Shown here: positions 27,671 to 37,893 of the stretch, one piece after another
Numbering within the stretch: position 1 is the first letter of the stretch
How the letters are laid out: the number at the start of each line of letters is the position of its first letter
Assembly: GCF_004010325.2 (NCBI RefSeq)
Contig: NZ_SADR02000009.1
Span: 62,001 to 126,000, forward strand
Origin: Mesorhizobium sp. M00.F.Ca.ET.216.01.1.1
Lineage (GTDB): Bacteria > Pseudomonadota > Alphaproteobacteria > Rhizobiales > Rhizobiaceae
Direction of reading: 5' to 3'
Length of the DNA: 64,000 bases
The notes under the pieces: generated by a model
The model's database searches: none
Seen by the model: only the letters and a program-made list of their open reading frames with translations
Told to the model about the DNA's origin: nothing
Position numbers and translations under genes: made by a program

Positions 27671-28060
27671 TCAGACTTCGTCGTCGTCATCGCCAACGCC
27701 GATCATGTCGGCGACATCGTCGTCTTCTTCCTCTTCGTCAGCGAGGAAAGTGTCGTCCTCGTCGTCGCCGAGTTCCACGTCGTCCTCGTCATCGCCAAGA
27801 TCGGGAAGATCGTCGCCTTTGGCCTCCTCGTCAGCCTCTTCGAGCGAGACGACCTCGGCGCCTTCTTCCTCCTCGGCGTCTGTTTCCTTCTCGGCGACTT
27901 CCTCTTCCTCCTCGAGGGCAGCGATCTTGCCTTCCTCGAAATAGGAGCGTGGATAGCTCTTGCCGGTGTAAGGCGAGACGATCGGGTCCTTGTTCAGGTC
28001 ATAGAATTTTCGACCCGTCTCGGGGTCGATGCGTTTGGTGCCAAGTTCGGGTTTTGCCAC
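27671..28060 (-). CDS. TIGR02300 family protein with acidic tail
   Basis: 129 residues starting at GTG 28060 (VAKPELGTKRIDPETGRKFY) with GAGG upstream; a longer frame to 28099 lacks the family N-terminus. The N-terminal 45 residues (KFYDLNKDPIVSPYTGKSYP) are the conserved TIGR02300 domain of alphaproteobacteria, of unknown function. From about residue 50 onward the protein is extremely acidic, with runs of E and D. It is probably cytoplasmic and disordered in its C-terminal half. It sits between tRNA-Ala and aroA, the latter divergent. Confidence 0.85.
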   Translation of the reverse strand: MAKPELGTKRIDPETGRKFYDLNKDPIVSPYTGKSYPRSYFEEGKIAALEEEEEVAEKETDAEEEEGAEVVSLEEADEEAKGDDLPDLGDDEDDVELGDDEDDTFLADEEEEDDDVADMIGVGDDDDEV

Positions 28061-28173
28061 AGCAAGCCTCGTCGATAAAACTTTGGTCCCCATAACCACA
28101 GTTTACGGCGCTGTCAAAGCCTAATGCCAGCGTCACAAATTGGTGCGTTGAGCGGCTTCTCGCAAGGGGATGA

Positions 28174-29613
<1,440 letters not shown>

Positions 29614-29672
29614 CAGCCGATGGCAATCACAAACCTTGGAGATTGGGGCCAAACTGGAACGTCGGAGGGACA

Positions 29673-29832
29673 GCGCCCCCCTCTGCCCTGCCGGGCATCT
29701 CCCCCACTAGGAGGGAGATTGGCCGTCATTACTGCTTTCGCCAACCTCCAACATTGCGGGAATCAGCGGAGCGCTGAAGCTGCCAATCTCCCCCCTTGTG
29801 GGGGAGATGTCCGGCAGCACAGAGGGGGGCGC
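29673..29832. repeat. Inverted pair of 51-bp palindromic repeats between aroA and cmk
   Basis: Left arm 29673-29723 and right arm 29782-29832 are near-perfect reverse complements; blocks such as GCGCCCCCCTCTG and CATCTCCCCCAC match. Each arm itself contains an inner stem (CTCCCCC...GGGAG type). They flank 58 bp. I recall this repeat as widely dispersed in Mesorhizobium. In RNA, the pair could form a long hairpin between the aroA and cmk coding parts. Confidence 0.85.
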
Positions 29833-29894
29833 GAAGGATCGCTACACCTGTCTGGACCGCTGCGCTGTTCGATCTCGGTTATGGTGGTCGGCCG

Positions 29895-30545
29895 ATGACA
29901 CACGTCTTCACCATAGCCATCGATGGCCCCGCCGGCGCCGGCAAGGGCACGCTGGCGCGGCGGCTGGCCGACCATTACCGGCTGAACCTGCTCGACACCG
30001 GCCTCGCCTATCGCGCGGTGGCCTACGCGCTGCTTCAGCTCGGCCTGCCGCTCGATAATGTCTCGGCGGCCGAAACCGCAGCCCGACAGGTTGACCTGGC
30101 AAAGCTCGACCGGTCGGTGCTGTCGGCGCATGCTATCGGCGAGGCGGCCTCGAAAGTGGCGGTGATCCCGACCGTGCGGCGCATACTGGTCGAAAAGCAG
30201 CGTGAATTCGCCAAGGCGCCGCCTGGCGCCGTGCTCGACGGCCGCGACATCGGCACCGTCGTCTGTCCGGACGCCGACATAAAACTCTATGTGACGGCGA
30301 GCGCCGAGGTGCGGGCGAAACGCCGACTGGACGAAATCGAAAGCATCGGCGGCACCGCAAATTTCGACGAAATCCTTGCCGATATCGTGCGTCGCGACGA
30401 GCGCGACATGGGCAGGGCCTCCTCGCCCTTGAAGCCGGCCGCCGACGCGCACTTGCTCGACACGTCGGAAATGGCTATAGAAGCCGCGTTCCTGGCGGCC
30501 AAGACGATCATCGACGACGTTCTGGCCAAAAGAAACAAAGCCTGA
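29895..30545 (+). CDS. cmk: Cytidylate kinase
   Basis: 216 residues. Phosphorylates CMP/dCMP with ATP, feeding CTP and dCTP synthesis. It starts [20 protein letters not shown], with the P-loop [24 protein letters not shown] is the CMP-binding entry, [20 protein letters not shown] the second substrate motif, and [20 protein letters not shown] the LID region. The start at 29895 fits the family; ribosome site is weak (GGTGG). The upstream 281 bp carry the inverted repeat pair. It lies between aroA and rpsA in the classical order. Confidence 0.95.
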   Translation: MTHVFTIAIDGPAGAGKGTLARRLADHYRLNLLDTGLAYRAVAYALLQLGLPLDNVSAAETAARQVDLAKLDRSVLSAHAIGEAASKVAVIPTVRRILVEKQREFAKAPPGAVLDGRDIGTVVCPDADIKLYVTASAEVRAKRRLDEIESIGGTANFDEILADIVRRDERDMGRASSPLKPAADAHLLDTSEMAIEAAFLAAKTIIDDVLAKRNKA

Positions 30546-30748
30546 GCCGGGTTTCTCTCCCGCTGCCGATTGCCGGCGACGAAAAGATACCCATATCGGG
30601 CGGTAATCAGCCTGCCAGCATTCTTCATGCGCCGGAATTGCCGCTCAGGCGGCCAAGGGCTTTTGCAGCCCGGAACGCCGGCAGGCCAACGCAACGCTAA
30701 CCCACGGCGCCCGCCCCGCGACAGATGCGGGGCATTCCAGGAGAAACT

Positions 30749-32446
30749 ATGTCAGCTGCAAATCCCACTCGCGATGATTTCGCGAGCCTGCTCGAAGAAT
30801 CATTTACCGCCGGCCACTCCGGCGAGGGCCAGGTCGTCAAGGGCACGATCACCGCGATCGAAAAGGACATGGCCATCATCGATGTCGGCCTCAAGGTCGA
30901 AGGCCGCGTGCCGCTGAAGGAATTCGGCGTCAAGGGCAAGGATACGACGCTCAAGGTCGGCGACACGGTCGAGGTCTATGTCGAGCGCATCGAGAACGCG
31001 CTTGGCGAAGCGATGCTGTCGCGTGAAAAGGCCCGCCGCGAAGAGAGCTGGGTCCGTCTCGAAGAAAAGTTCACCAAGGGTGAGCGCGTCGAAGGCGTCA
31101 TCTTCAACCAGGTCAAGGGTGGCTTCACCGTCGACCTCGACGGCGCCGTGGCGTTCCTGCCGCGCAGCCAGGTCGATATCCGCCCGATCCGCGACGTTTC
31201 CCCACTGATGCACAACCCGCAGCCGTTCGAGATCCTCAAGATGGATCGCCGCCGCGGCAATATCGTGGTGTCGCGCCGCACCGTGCTCGAGGAAAGCCGC
31301 GCCGAACAGCGTTCGGAAATCGTGCAGAACCTCGAAGAAGGCCAGGTGGTCGAAGGCGTCGTCAAGAACATCACCGACTATGGTGCGTTCGTCGACCTCG
31401 GCGGCATCGACGGCCTGCTGCATGTCACCGACATGGCATGGCGCCGCGTCAACCATCCGACCGAGATCCTCAACATCGGCCAGACGGTCAAGGTGCAGAT
31501 CATCCGCATCAACCAGGAAACCCACCGCATCTCGCTCGGCATGAAGCAGCTCGAGAGCGATCCGTGGTCCGAGATCGGCACCAAGTTTCCGATCGGCAAG
31601 AAGATCAAGGGCACCGTCACCAACATCACCGACTACGGCGCGTTCGTCGAGCTGGAGCCGGGCATCGAGGGCCTCATCCACGTTTCGGAAATGTCGTGGA
31701 CGAAGAAGAACGTGCATCCCGGCAAGATCCTGTCGACGACGCAGGAAGTCGACGTGGTGGTGCTCGAGGTCGATCCGGCCAAGCGCCGCATCTCGCTCGG
31801 CCTCAAGCAGACGCTGGAGAACCCGTGGGAAGCCTTCGCGCGCAGCCATCCGGTCGGCAGCCAGGTCGAGGGCGAGGTCAAGAACAAGACCGAGTTCGGC
31901 CTGTTCATCGGCCTCGAGGGCGATGTCGACGGCATGGTCCATCTTTCCGATCTCGACTGGACCCGTCCGGGCGAGCAGGTGATCGAGGAGTACAATCGCG
32001 GCGACATGGTCAAGGCGCAGGTGCTCGACGTCGACATCGAGAAAGAACGCATCTCGCTCGGCATCAAGCAGCTGGCCAAGGACACGGTCGGCGAAGCGGC
32101 GACTTCAGGCGAACTGCGCAAGAACGCCGTCGTCACCTGCGAAGTCACCGGCGTCAAGGATGGCGGCCTGGAAGTGCAGCTGGTCGACAGCGGCATCGAG
32201 ACCTTCATCAAGCGCTCCGACCTCAGCCGTGACCGCGACGAGCAACGCCCCGAGCGCTTCACCGTCGGCCAGAAAGTCGACGCCCGCGTCATCGCCTTCG
32301 ACAAGAAGACCCGCAAGCTGCAGGTCTCGATCAAGGCGCTGGAAATCGCCGAGGAGAAGGAAGCGGTGGCTCAATACGGCTCGACCGACTCCGGCGCTTC
32401 GCTGGGCGACATCCTGGGTGCCGCGCTGAAGAAGCAGGGCAACTAG
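30749..32446 (+). CDS. rpsA: 30S ribosomal protein S1
   Basis: 565 residues, start at ATG 30749 behind AGGAGA. Six S1 (OB-fold) repeats can be traced, with markers [100 protein letters not shown] and a more divergent last one. S1 binds mRNA leaders at the small subunit and helps initiation. The 203 bp leader after cmk is long; S1 genes are often autoregulated there, but I see no defined structure. A strong terminator follows. Confidence 0.97.
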   Translation: MSAANPTRDDFASLLEESFTAGHSGEGQVVKGTITAIEKDMAIIDVGLKVEGRVPLKEFGVKGKDTTLKVGDTVEVYVERIENALGEAMLSREKARREESWVRLEEKFTKGERVEGVIFNQVKGGFTVDLDGAVAFLPRSQVDIRPIRDVSPLMHNPQPFEILKMDRRRGNIVVSRRTVLEESRAEQRSEIVQNLEEGQVVEGVVKNITDYGAFVDLGGIDGLLHVTDMAWRRVNHPTEILNIGQTVKVQIIRINQETHRISLGMKQLESDPWSEIGTKFPIGKKIKGTVTNITDYGAFVELEPGIEGLIHVSEMSWTKKNVHPGKILSTTQEVDVVVLEVDPAKRRISLGLKQTLENPWEAFARSHPVGSQVEGEVKNKTEFGLFIGLEGDVDGMVHLSDLDWTRPGEQVIEEYNRGDMVKAQVLDVDIEKERISLGIKQLAKDTVGEAATSGELRKNAVVTCEVTGVKDGGLEVQLVDSGIETFIKRSDLSRDRDEQRPERFTVGQKVDARVIAFDKKTRKLQVSIKALEIAEEKEAVAQYGSTDSGASLGDILGAALKKQGN

Positions 32447-32492
32447 ACAACTAAGAACAACACGCCGCGCCTTGCGCGCGGTCGCTAAGTTC

Positions 32493-32527
32493 AAAAACCC
32501 CGCCGGAGCGATCCGGCGGGGTTTTTT
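32493..32527. terminator. Bidirectional rho-independent terminator after rpsA
   Basis: CCCCGCCGGA, short loop, TCCGGCGGGG followed by six T on the plus strand and preceded by five A (T on the minus strand). It lies 46 bp after the rpsA stop and 5 bp from the stop of the convergent SDR gene, so it can end both transcripts. Confidence 0.93.
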
Positions 32528-32532
32528 GATGT

Positions 32533-33240
32533 TCAGGCCCGCCCATAAAGCGGCACCAGCGTGCCGCTCATCGCCTGATTGGCGGGCGAGGCGAGATAGG
32601 CGATTGCCTCGGCAGCCGCTTCGAGGCTGACCCATTTGCTGAAATCGGCATTGGGCATATCGGCCCGGTTGGCGGGCGTGTCGAGTGTCGACGGCGCCAC
32701 TGCATTGACCAGGATGCCCTTGCCCTTCAGCTCTTCGGCCATCGCCACCGTCATTGCCGCGACCGCAGCCTTGCTTGCCGCGTAGGCGACCATGCCGGAA
32801 CCGCGCCGTGCGTCGAGGCCGGCGCGCGCCGTGACATTGACGATGCGGCCCGCCACGGAAGATGCCAGCATCGAACGCACCGCCGCGCGGCAGCACAGGA
32901 AAGTCGTGCGGGCATTGGTGTCCATCATTTCGGCAAAGGAGGCGGGTTCGATCTTCTCGACCGGCGCACCGGTGAAGCCGCCGGCCAGATGGATGGATGC
33001 CCACAGATCCGGAACGCTGGCGTAGAACGCATCGACCTTGGCGGGGTCGGCGAGATCGACGTTGTGCGCCAGCCTGACGCGGTCATGCGCCGGGAAAGGA
33101 AAATGCGAAGGCGCGGCAGCATGGGCATTGGGCACATGGCAGATCGCGCCCTGCTCCAGCAGTTTTCCCACAACCGCGCCGCCCAGCGCTCCAGTGCCGC
33201 CGGTCACCACGATATGCCTGCCGTCCAGTGTATTTGTCAT
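32533..33240 (-). CDS. Short-chain dehydrogenase/reductase
   Basis: 235-residue SDR. It begins MTNTLDGRHIVVTGGTGALG with the glycine motif VTGGTGALGG, contains HLAGGF in place of the usual NNAG, IVNVTARAG, and the catalytic YAASK. The longest frame runs to 33309, but ATG 33240 with GGAAG just upstream fits the family. NAD(P)-dependent and cytoplasmic. The substrate is unknown. It converges on rpsA and shares its terminator, so it is independently transcribed. Confidence 0.83.
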   Translation of the reverse strand: MTNTLDGRHIVVTGGTGALGGAVVGKLLEQGAICHVPNAHAAAPSHFPFPAHDRVRLAHNVDLADPAKVDAFYASVPDLWASIHLAGGFTGAPVEKIEPASFAEMMDTNARTTFLCCRAAVRSMLASSVAGRIVNVTARAGLDARRGSGMVAYAASKAAVAAMTVAMAEELKGKGILVNAVAPSTLDTPANRADMPNADFSKWVSLEAAAEAIAYLASPANQAMSGTLVPLYGRA

Positions 33241-33400
33241 CTTCCGACTGCTCCGGTGATCATGCGCGCCGCCGCCGCCGAAACTCGCGCCTTTCGCGCC
33301 GTCACTCAACAGAAATCTCGATGACGTTGGGTCGCTTTTGTCGCCTCAGCTCGTCGGCCAGCCTTGGTGGGCCGCATCCTGGGGCGGATGCCCACGGCAT

Positions 33401-34981
33401 TCAATCGACAGTGATTTCGATGACGTGCGGCAGTCCGGTTGCCCGCGCGCGCTTGAGTGCGTCCGCCAGACCGCCAATACCAGCAAGCCGGTCCGCGGCA
33501 ATGCCGTAGGCTTCGGCCAGCTTACAGAAATCCGGCGGCGCCGGCGACACGCCGACCGGCTCGACACCAGCGTCGAGCATCGACGTTTCGATCTCGCGGT
33601 AGCCGCGGTTGTTCCAGACGACGAAGATCACCGGCGCCGCGGCGTCGAGCGCAGCGCCCAGTTCCGGCAAGGTGAACTGGAAGCCGCCGTCGCCGGTGAG
33701 ACAAACGACCGGTGCATCGGGCACGGCAAGGGCGGCACCGATCGCCGCGGGCGGGCCGTAGCCCAGCGCGCCGAAGCCGGTGGCAGCGTTGAACCAGCCG
33801 CCCGGCCGGTCATGATCGTAGTAGAGGTTAGCGGCGTAGACCGGCTGCGTCGAATCGCCGACGATGATCGAGCCGGGCAGTGCATCGCGGATCGCCTCGA
33901 CGGCGCGCATCTGCGCCTGGATGGCCGGGCCAATTGCGGCAAAAGCTGCCTCGCGTGTCGCCGCGGCGCGGGCCGGGCCGTCGGCCGATGACGCTTGGCC
34001 CTTGCCGATTTCGGCAAGCAGCGCGTCGAGCGCGGCACGGCAATCGGCCCGGATGGAAATCCTGGCCGGTCGGCGGGCAAGCTGGTCGGCGCCGATGTCG
34101 ATGCGGATCAGATTGGCTGGCAAGACGAAGCTGTCGTCGCCATACATATCATAGTCGGTCGGACCGAATTCGGTGCCGGCGGCGATGACAAGGTCGGCGT
34201 CGGCCATCAGCGCCTGTACCGGCGTCAGGCTGGGGCTCGCCGGCACGCCAAGCGGGTGCGAAAACATCAGGCCACGGCCGTTGGCGGTGGTGACGACCGG
34301 CGCGCCCAGCCTCTCGGCCAGGCGCTGCAACGGCGCTTCGGCTCGCTTGGCGCCGCCGCCGGCAAGGATGAGTGGACGGCGGGCAGCAACGCAAAGCCTT
34401 GCCGCCTCCGTTATCGCCGCCGCGTCCGGCTCCGGCGGCCCGGCGTTTGCCGGCATGGCAGAAATACCGTCGGCCGGATTGACCATGATGTCGGTCGGAA
34501 TCTCGATATGGACCGGACCGGGGCGCGAAGATGAAAACAGCGCAAAGGCGCGGGCGAGCACGCCGGGCAGCTCACCGGCCTCGGTGACACGGTACGAAAA
34601 CAGCGCGACCTTCTCCATCATGCCGCGCTGGTCGGGCAGTTCGTGCAGGTGGCCGAGGCCCTTGCCCAGCGTCGCTGTGGCATTGACGCCGGAGACCACC
34701 AGCATCGGCACCGAATCGGCGCGCGCCTGGCCCATCGCGGTGATGGTGTTGGTCAGCCCCGGCCCGGTGATGACGAAGGCCACGCCCGGCCTGCCGCTGG
34801 CGCGCGCATAGCCGTCGGCCATGAAGCCGGCGCCCTGCTCATGGCGCGGCGTGACATGGCGGATCTTCGACCGTGCCAGCCCGCGATAGAGTTCGACAGT
34901 ATGCACACCGGGAATACCGAAGACGGTGTCGACGCCATGGGCTTCGAGCAAGGTGATGAGCGCTTCGCCTACTGTCGTCAT
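33401..34981 (-). CDS. ThDP-dependent enzyme, probable 5-guanidino-2-oxopentanoate decarboxylase
   Basis: 526 residues with the acetolactate synthase-like three-domain layout. The pyrimidine domain has the activating glutamate in PRHEQGAGFMADGYAR; the central domain follows; the ThDP-binding domain carries the GDG...N motif GDGGFQFTLPELGAALDAAA ending in VVWNNRGY. The family member AruI decarboxylates 2-ketoarginine to 4-guanidinobutanal in arginine transamination routes, and close rhizobial proteins carry that name. The next gene encodes an amidinotransferase-fold arginine-type hydrolase, and a basic/polar amino-acid transporter is divergent, which supports guanidino chemistry. It could also be another 2-oxoacid decarboxylase or a carboligase. 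Confidence 0.75.
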   Translation of the reverse strand: MTTVGEALITLLEAHGVDTVFGIPGVHTVELYRGLARSKIRHVTPRHEQGAGFMADGYARASGRPGVAFVITGPGLTNTITAMGQARADSVPMLVVSGVNATATLGKGLGHLHELPDQRGMMEKVALFSYRVTEAGELPGVLARAFALFSSSRPGPVHIEIPTDIMVNPADGISAMPANAGPPEPDAAAITEAARLCVAARRPLILAGGGAKRAEAPLQRLAERLGAPVVTTANGRGLMFSHPLGVPASPSLTPVQALMADADLVIAAGTEFGPTDYDMYGDDSFVLPANLIRIDIGADQLARRPARISIRADCRAALDALLAEIGKGQASSADGPARAAATREAAFAAIGPAIQAQMRAVEAIRDALPGSIIVGDSTQPVYAANLYYDHDRPGGWFNAATGFGALGYGPPAAIGAALAVPDAPVVCLTGDGGFQFTLPELGAALDAAAPVIFVVWNNRGYREIETSMLDAGVEPVGVSPAPPDFCKLAEAYGIAADRLAGIGGLADALKRARATGLPHVIEITVD

Positions 34982-34985
34982 TGTC

Positions 34986-35056
34986 TAGAGCGCCTCTGGC
35001 TTAAATCAAACAGTTCTGTTTCCGGGCGGCGAGACGATTCAGGTCAAAAGGCTCTA
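34986..35056. repeat. Dispersed-type repeat between decarboxylase and amidinotransferase
   Basis: TAGAGC at 34986-34991 and GCTCTA at 35051-35056 bound a segment with CAAACAGTTCTGTTTC and GGCGAGACGATTCAGG, strings I recall from rhizobial intergenic repeats. It covers the whole 62-bp gap and reaches 13 bp into the amidinotransferase 3' end. Only one copy is in the window. Confidence 0.4.
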
Positions 35057-35922
35057 AGCACCGGTCTTGTGAGGCAGGTCGGACCGCCTTCGCAGGCGAT
35101 GCATAGCGCATCCGCCTCGAAGGTCTCGACCATGCAGTCGGCTGCTTCCATGGCAGCCGCGGTTTTCGGAAACCCGGCGACGGCGATTACCTGGCGCGGT
35201 GAGGTCGGCAGCACGTTGAGGCTGAGGCCCTTGGAGGCAAAGAATTCGTCGGCGTCGCCTTCGACCAGGCGAATGCCGCGTGCGCGCAGCATCTGGTAGA
35301 AGGCGGCCGGCAGAAGCGGCGCGTAGATTAGTGCCAGGTCGTCGGCGAGCGGGCTGATCACCGACATCAGGTGCAGGCAGGCTTCCTCTCCATGCCAGAG
35401 CGGCAGGTCGAAGCCATAGACCTGAATGCCCTTCGGCGTGAGCAGGTTCGAAAGCTGCTGGATCCCCTCCTGGTTGGTGCGCACGCCGCGTCCGACGGCC
35501 AGCGTCCTTGAGTCCACCCATACGCAGTCGCCACCCTCGACCTGGCCGGGGTGCTCGATGCGGCCGAGGACGGGCACACCCATACGCCTGTAGGCCGTCT
35601 CGTGCAGGCTGGGTTCGGCCCGGCGCAGCGCCTTGCCCATGGCAAGAATGATGGCGCCATGGTCGGTCATCAGCGACGGATCGTGGGTAAAGACGGAATC
35701 GGCAAGCCCGTCATCGGCGTCGGTCAGCCATTCGATCTCGGCGCCGGCCCGTGCGACCAGCTTCGTCAGTTCGTCATGCTGGGCGGCGGCCTTTTGCGGA
35801 TCGAAACCCGGACCATAGTGCCACTCCGATGCCTTGGCGTCGCGCATGGCGCTGGCAGCAGAACGCATCAGCACGCGCTGCAGCGGCCCAGCCATCGATT
35901 GCGACCCGTATGCTTTGCCCAC
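35044..35922 (-). CDS. Amidinotransferase/dimethylargininase-family hydrolase
   Basis: 292 residues from GTG 35922 (CGGAGAA upstream), beginning VGKAYGSQSMAGPLQRVLMR. The pentein fold of arginine deiminase, DDAH and amidinotransferases is indicated by SVFTHDPSLMTDHGAIILAM (acidic substrate contacts), GQVEGGDCVWVDSRTLAVGR, the catalytic histidine in GEEACLHLMSVISPL, and the C-terminal nucleophile cysteine in CEGGPTCLTRPVLRAF. It would hydrolyse arginine or a methylated/guanidino derivative. Substrate is open: DDAH-like proteins act on methylarginines, others on arginine. Co-oriented with the ThDP enzyme 62 bp downstream and divergent (191 bp) from the transporter operon. Confidence 0.82.
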   Translation of the reverse strand: MGKAYGSQSMAGPLQRVLMRSAASAMRDAKASEWHYGPGFDPQKAAAQHDELTKLVARAGAEIEWLTDADDGLADSVFTHDPSLMTDHGAIILAMGKALRRAEPSLHETAYRRMGVPVLGRIEHPGQVEGGDCVWVDSRTLAVGRGVRTNQEGIQQLSNLLTPKGIQVYGFDLPLWHGEEACLHLMSVISPLADDLALIYAPLLPAAFYQMLRARGIRLVEGDADEFFASKGLSLNVLPTSPRQVIAVAGFPKTAAAMEAADCMVETFEADALCIACEGGPTCLTRPVLRAF

Positions 35923-36113
35923 CAAATTCTCCGCGACACGCCCCTTGCCTGCCAATAGCCACTCAGCAAGCCGTGATCAATGGTCCAAAAACCGTAGTTG
36001 ACGGAGGCAAGCCGAACGGTCCATCTTGAGAATGAGAACTCTGTCCAGTGACGGTTAATGGGTAAAAGATTTCAGCAGCGACGGGTCCGGCCGCTCCGCG
36101 AGGCACCGAAAAG

Positions 36114-36929
36114 GTGACGGCGCAAGGCACGGAACCTGCTGTGAAACACACGGCGCAGAACGGCGCCGCCGAAGCCATCCATGTCGAGAACCTGCACAAG
36201 AAATTCGGCAAACTGCACGTGCTGAAGGGTGTCTCGCTGTCGGCGCGCGACGGCGAGGTGATCGCCATCATCGGCGGCAGCGGCTCCGGCAAGTCGACCT
36301 TGCTACGCTGCATCAACTGCCTGGAGAACCCGACCAGCGGCATCATTCGCGTCAATGGCGAAGAGATCAAGCTGAAGGCCGACAGCCACGGCCATACGGT
36401 TCCCGCCGACCGCAAGCAGATCGAACGCATCCGCTCCAAGCTCGGCATGGTGTTCCAGAATTTCAACCTGTGGAGCCACATGACGCTGATCGAGAACGTG
36501 ATCGAGGTTCCGGTACACGTGCTCGGCGTCAAGCGCGACGAGGCGATCGCCCAGGCTGAAAAGCTGCTCGCCCGCGTTGGCCTGGCCGAAAAGCGCGACG
36601 TCTATCCGGCCTATCTGTCGGGCGGCCAGCAACAACGCGCTGCGATCGCCCGGGCGCTGGCCATCCATCCGCGTGTCATGCTGTTCGACGAGCCGACCTC
36701 GGCGCTCGACCCTGAGCTGGTCGGCGAAGTGCTGAAGGTGATCGGCGATCTGGCGCGCGAAGGCCGCACCATGGTGCTGGTCACCCACGAGATGAAGTTC
36801 GCCCGCGAGGTCGCGACGCATGTCGTCTATCTCTACAACGGGCTGGTCGAGGAAGAGGGGCCGCCGGAACAGATCTTCGGCACCCCCAAATCCGAAAGGC
36901 TCAAGCAATTCATCCGCAACATCGGCTAG
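36114..36929 (+). CDS. Polar amino-acid ABC transporter ATPase (HisP/ArtP-like)
   Basis: 271 residues starting at GTG 36114. Single nucleotide-binding domain: Walker A IGGSGSGKST, Q-loop VFQNFNLWSHMTLIENV, signature LSGGQQQRAAIARAL, Walker B VMLFDEPTSALD and H-loop LVTHEMKFA. All are typical for the histidine/arginine/ornithine transporters. It has about 20 extra N-terminal residues before EAIHVENLHKKFGKLHVLKG. First gene of a four-gene transporter unit followed by an Ldh2-family enzyme. Substrate probably arginine or a related guanidino amino acid, by context of the divergent hydrolase and decarboxylase. Confidence 0.92.
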   Translation: MTAQGTEPAVKHTAQNGAAEAIHVENLHKKFGKLHVLKGVSLSARDGEVIAIIGGSGSGKSTLLRCINCLENPTSGIIRVNGEEIKLKADSHGHTVPADRKQIERIRSKLGMVFQNFNLWSHMTLIENVIEVPVHVLGVKRDEAIAQAEKLLARVGLAEKRDVYPAYLSGGQQQRAAIARALAIHPRVMLFDEPTSALDPELVGEVLKVIGDLAREGRTMVLVTHEMKFAREVATHVVYLYNGLVEEEGPPEQIFGTPKSERLKQFIRNIG

Positions 36930-36981
36930 GCCGGGGGCGGACGAAAAAACCGGGAACAACAACAAACTGGGAGTTCTTTAA

Positions 36982-37776
36982 ATGAAGACTGTTCTGAAGA
37001 CAGTTGCCGCAGCGCTGTTGCTCGGCCTCGCCGCGATGGGTGTGACCAAGGCCGATCAGGTCAAGTTCGGTGTTGCCGCCGAACCTTATCCGCCCTTCAC
37101 CTCGCCGGACGCTTCGGGCAAGTGGGTCGGCTGGGAGATCGAGTTCATAGACGCCGTCTGCGCCGAGGAGAAACTCGATTGCGTCATCACGCCTGTTGCC
37201 TGGGACGGCATCATCCCGGCGCTGACGACCAAGAAGATCGACGTCATTGCCAGCTCGATGTCGATCACCGACGAACGCAAGAAGACAATCGACTTCTCCG
37301 ACAAATATTACAACACCCCGACCGCCATCATCGGGCCGAAGGACCAGAAGTTCGGCTCCACGCCCGAAGACCTCAAGGGCAAGGTGGTCGGCGTGCAGGT
37401 CTCGACCGTACATGCCGACTACGCCAAGAAGCATTTCACCGAAGCGGCTGAAATCAAGGAATACCAGACCCAGGACGAAGCCAACCAGGATCTTGCCGCC
37501 GGCCGCCTCGATGCGGTGCAGGCCGATTCTATCGCGCTCGATGCGTTCCTGAAATCGGACCAGGGCAAGCAATGCTGCGATCTGAAGGGCATGGTCGCGC
37601 CGGATCTGGCCATCCTCGGGCCTGGCGTCGGCGCCGGCGTCCGCAAGGAAGACACCGAGCTGAAGGACAAGATCAACGCCGCCATCAAGGCCATCCGCGC
37701 CAACGGCAAATATGACGTGATCAGCAAGAAATACTTCGATTTCGACATCTATGGCGACGAAACGCAGTCGAACTGA
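36982..37776 (+). CDS. Polar amino-acid ABC transporter binding protein
   Basis: 264-residue periplasmic binding protein (bacterial SBP family 3). Signal peptide MKTVLKTVAAALLLGLAAMG with VTKADQ cleavage, then VKFGVAAEPYPPFTSPDASG, WEIEFIDAVCAEEKLDC and the family box SSMSITDERKKTIDFSDKYY. Two cysteine pairs are possible (DAVCAEEKLDC, QCCDLKG). GGGAG precedes the start. Aspartate and aromatic residues in the first lobe fit a cationic amino acid. A strong hairpin follows the stop, probably fixing a higher mRNA level for this gene than for the permeases. Confidence 0.92.
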   Translation: MKTVLKTVAAALLLGLAAMGVTKADQVKFGVAAEPYPPFTSPDASGKWVGWEIEFIDAVCAEEKLDCVITPVAWDGIIPALTTKKIDVIASSMSITDERKKTIDFSDKYYNTPTAIIGPKDQKFGSTPEDLKGKVVGVQVSTVHADYAKKHFTEAAEIKEYQTQDEANQDLAAGRLDAVQADSIALDAFLKSDQGKQCCDLKGMVAPDLAILGPGVGAGVRKEDTELKDKINAAIKAIRANGKYDVISKKYFDFDIYGDETQSN

Positions 37777-37797
37777 CAGCTTGTATCCATGAGCGAA

Positions 37798-37829
37798 AGC
37801 CACACGGCGCGCTGCCGCGCTGTGTGGCT
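37798..37829. other. Intercistronic hairpin after the binding-protein gene
   Basis: AGCCACAC, one mismatch, GCGCG, loop CTGC, CGCGC, one mismatch, GTGTGGCT: a 13-bp interrupted stem 22 bp after the stop. No T tract follows, so it is better seen as an mRNA-stabilising or partial-termination element, common behind binding-protein genes. Confidence 0.75.
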
Positions 37830-37893
37830 TCGTTGAACCCAATCCAACACAAGCTTTCCGCTGACGAAGATCGCCAGCGATTCGGGGGCGAAG

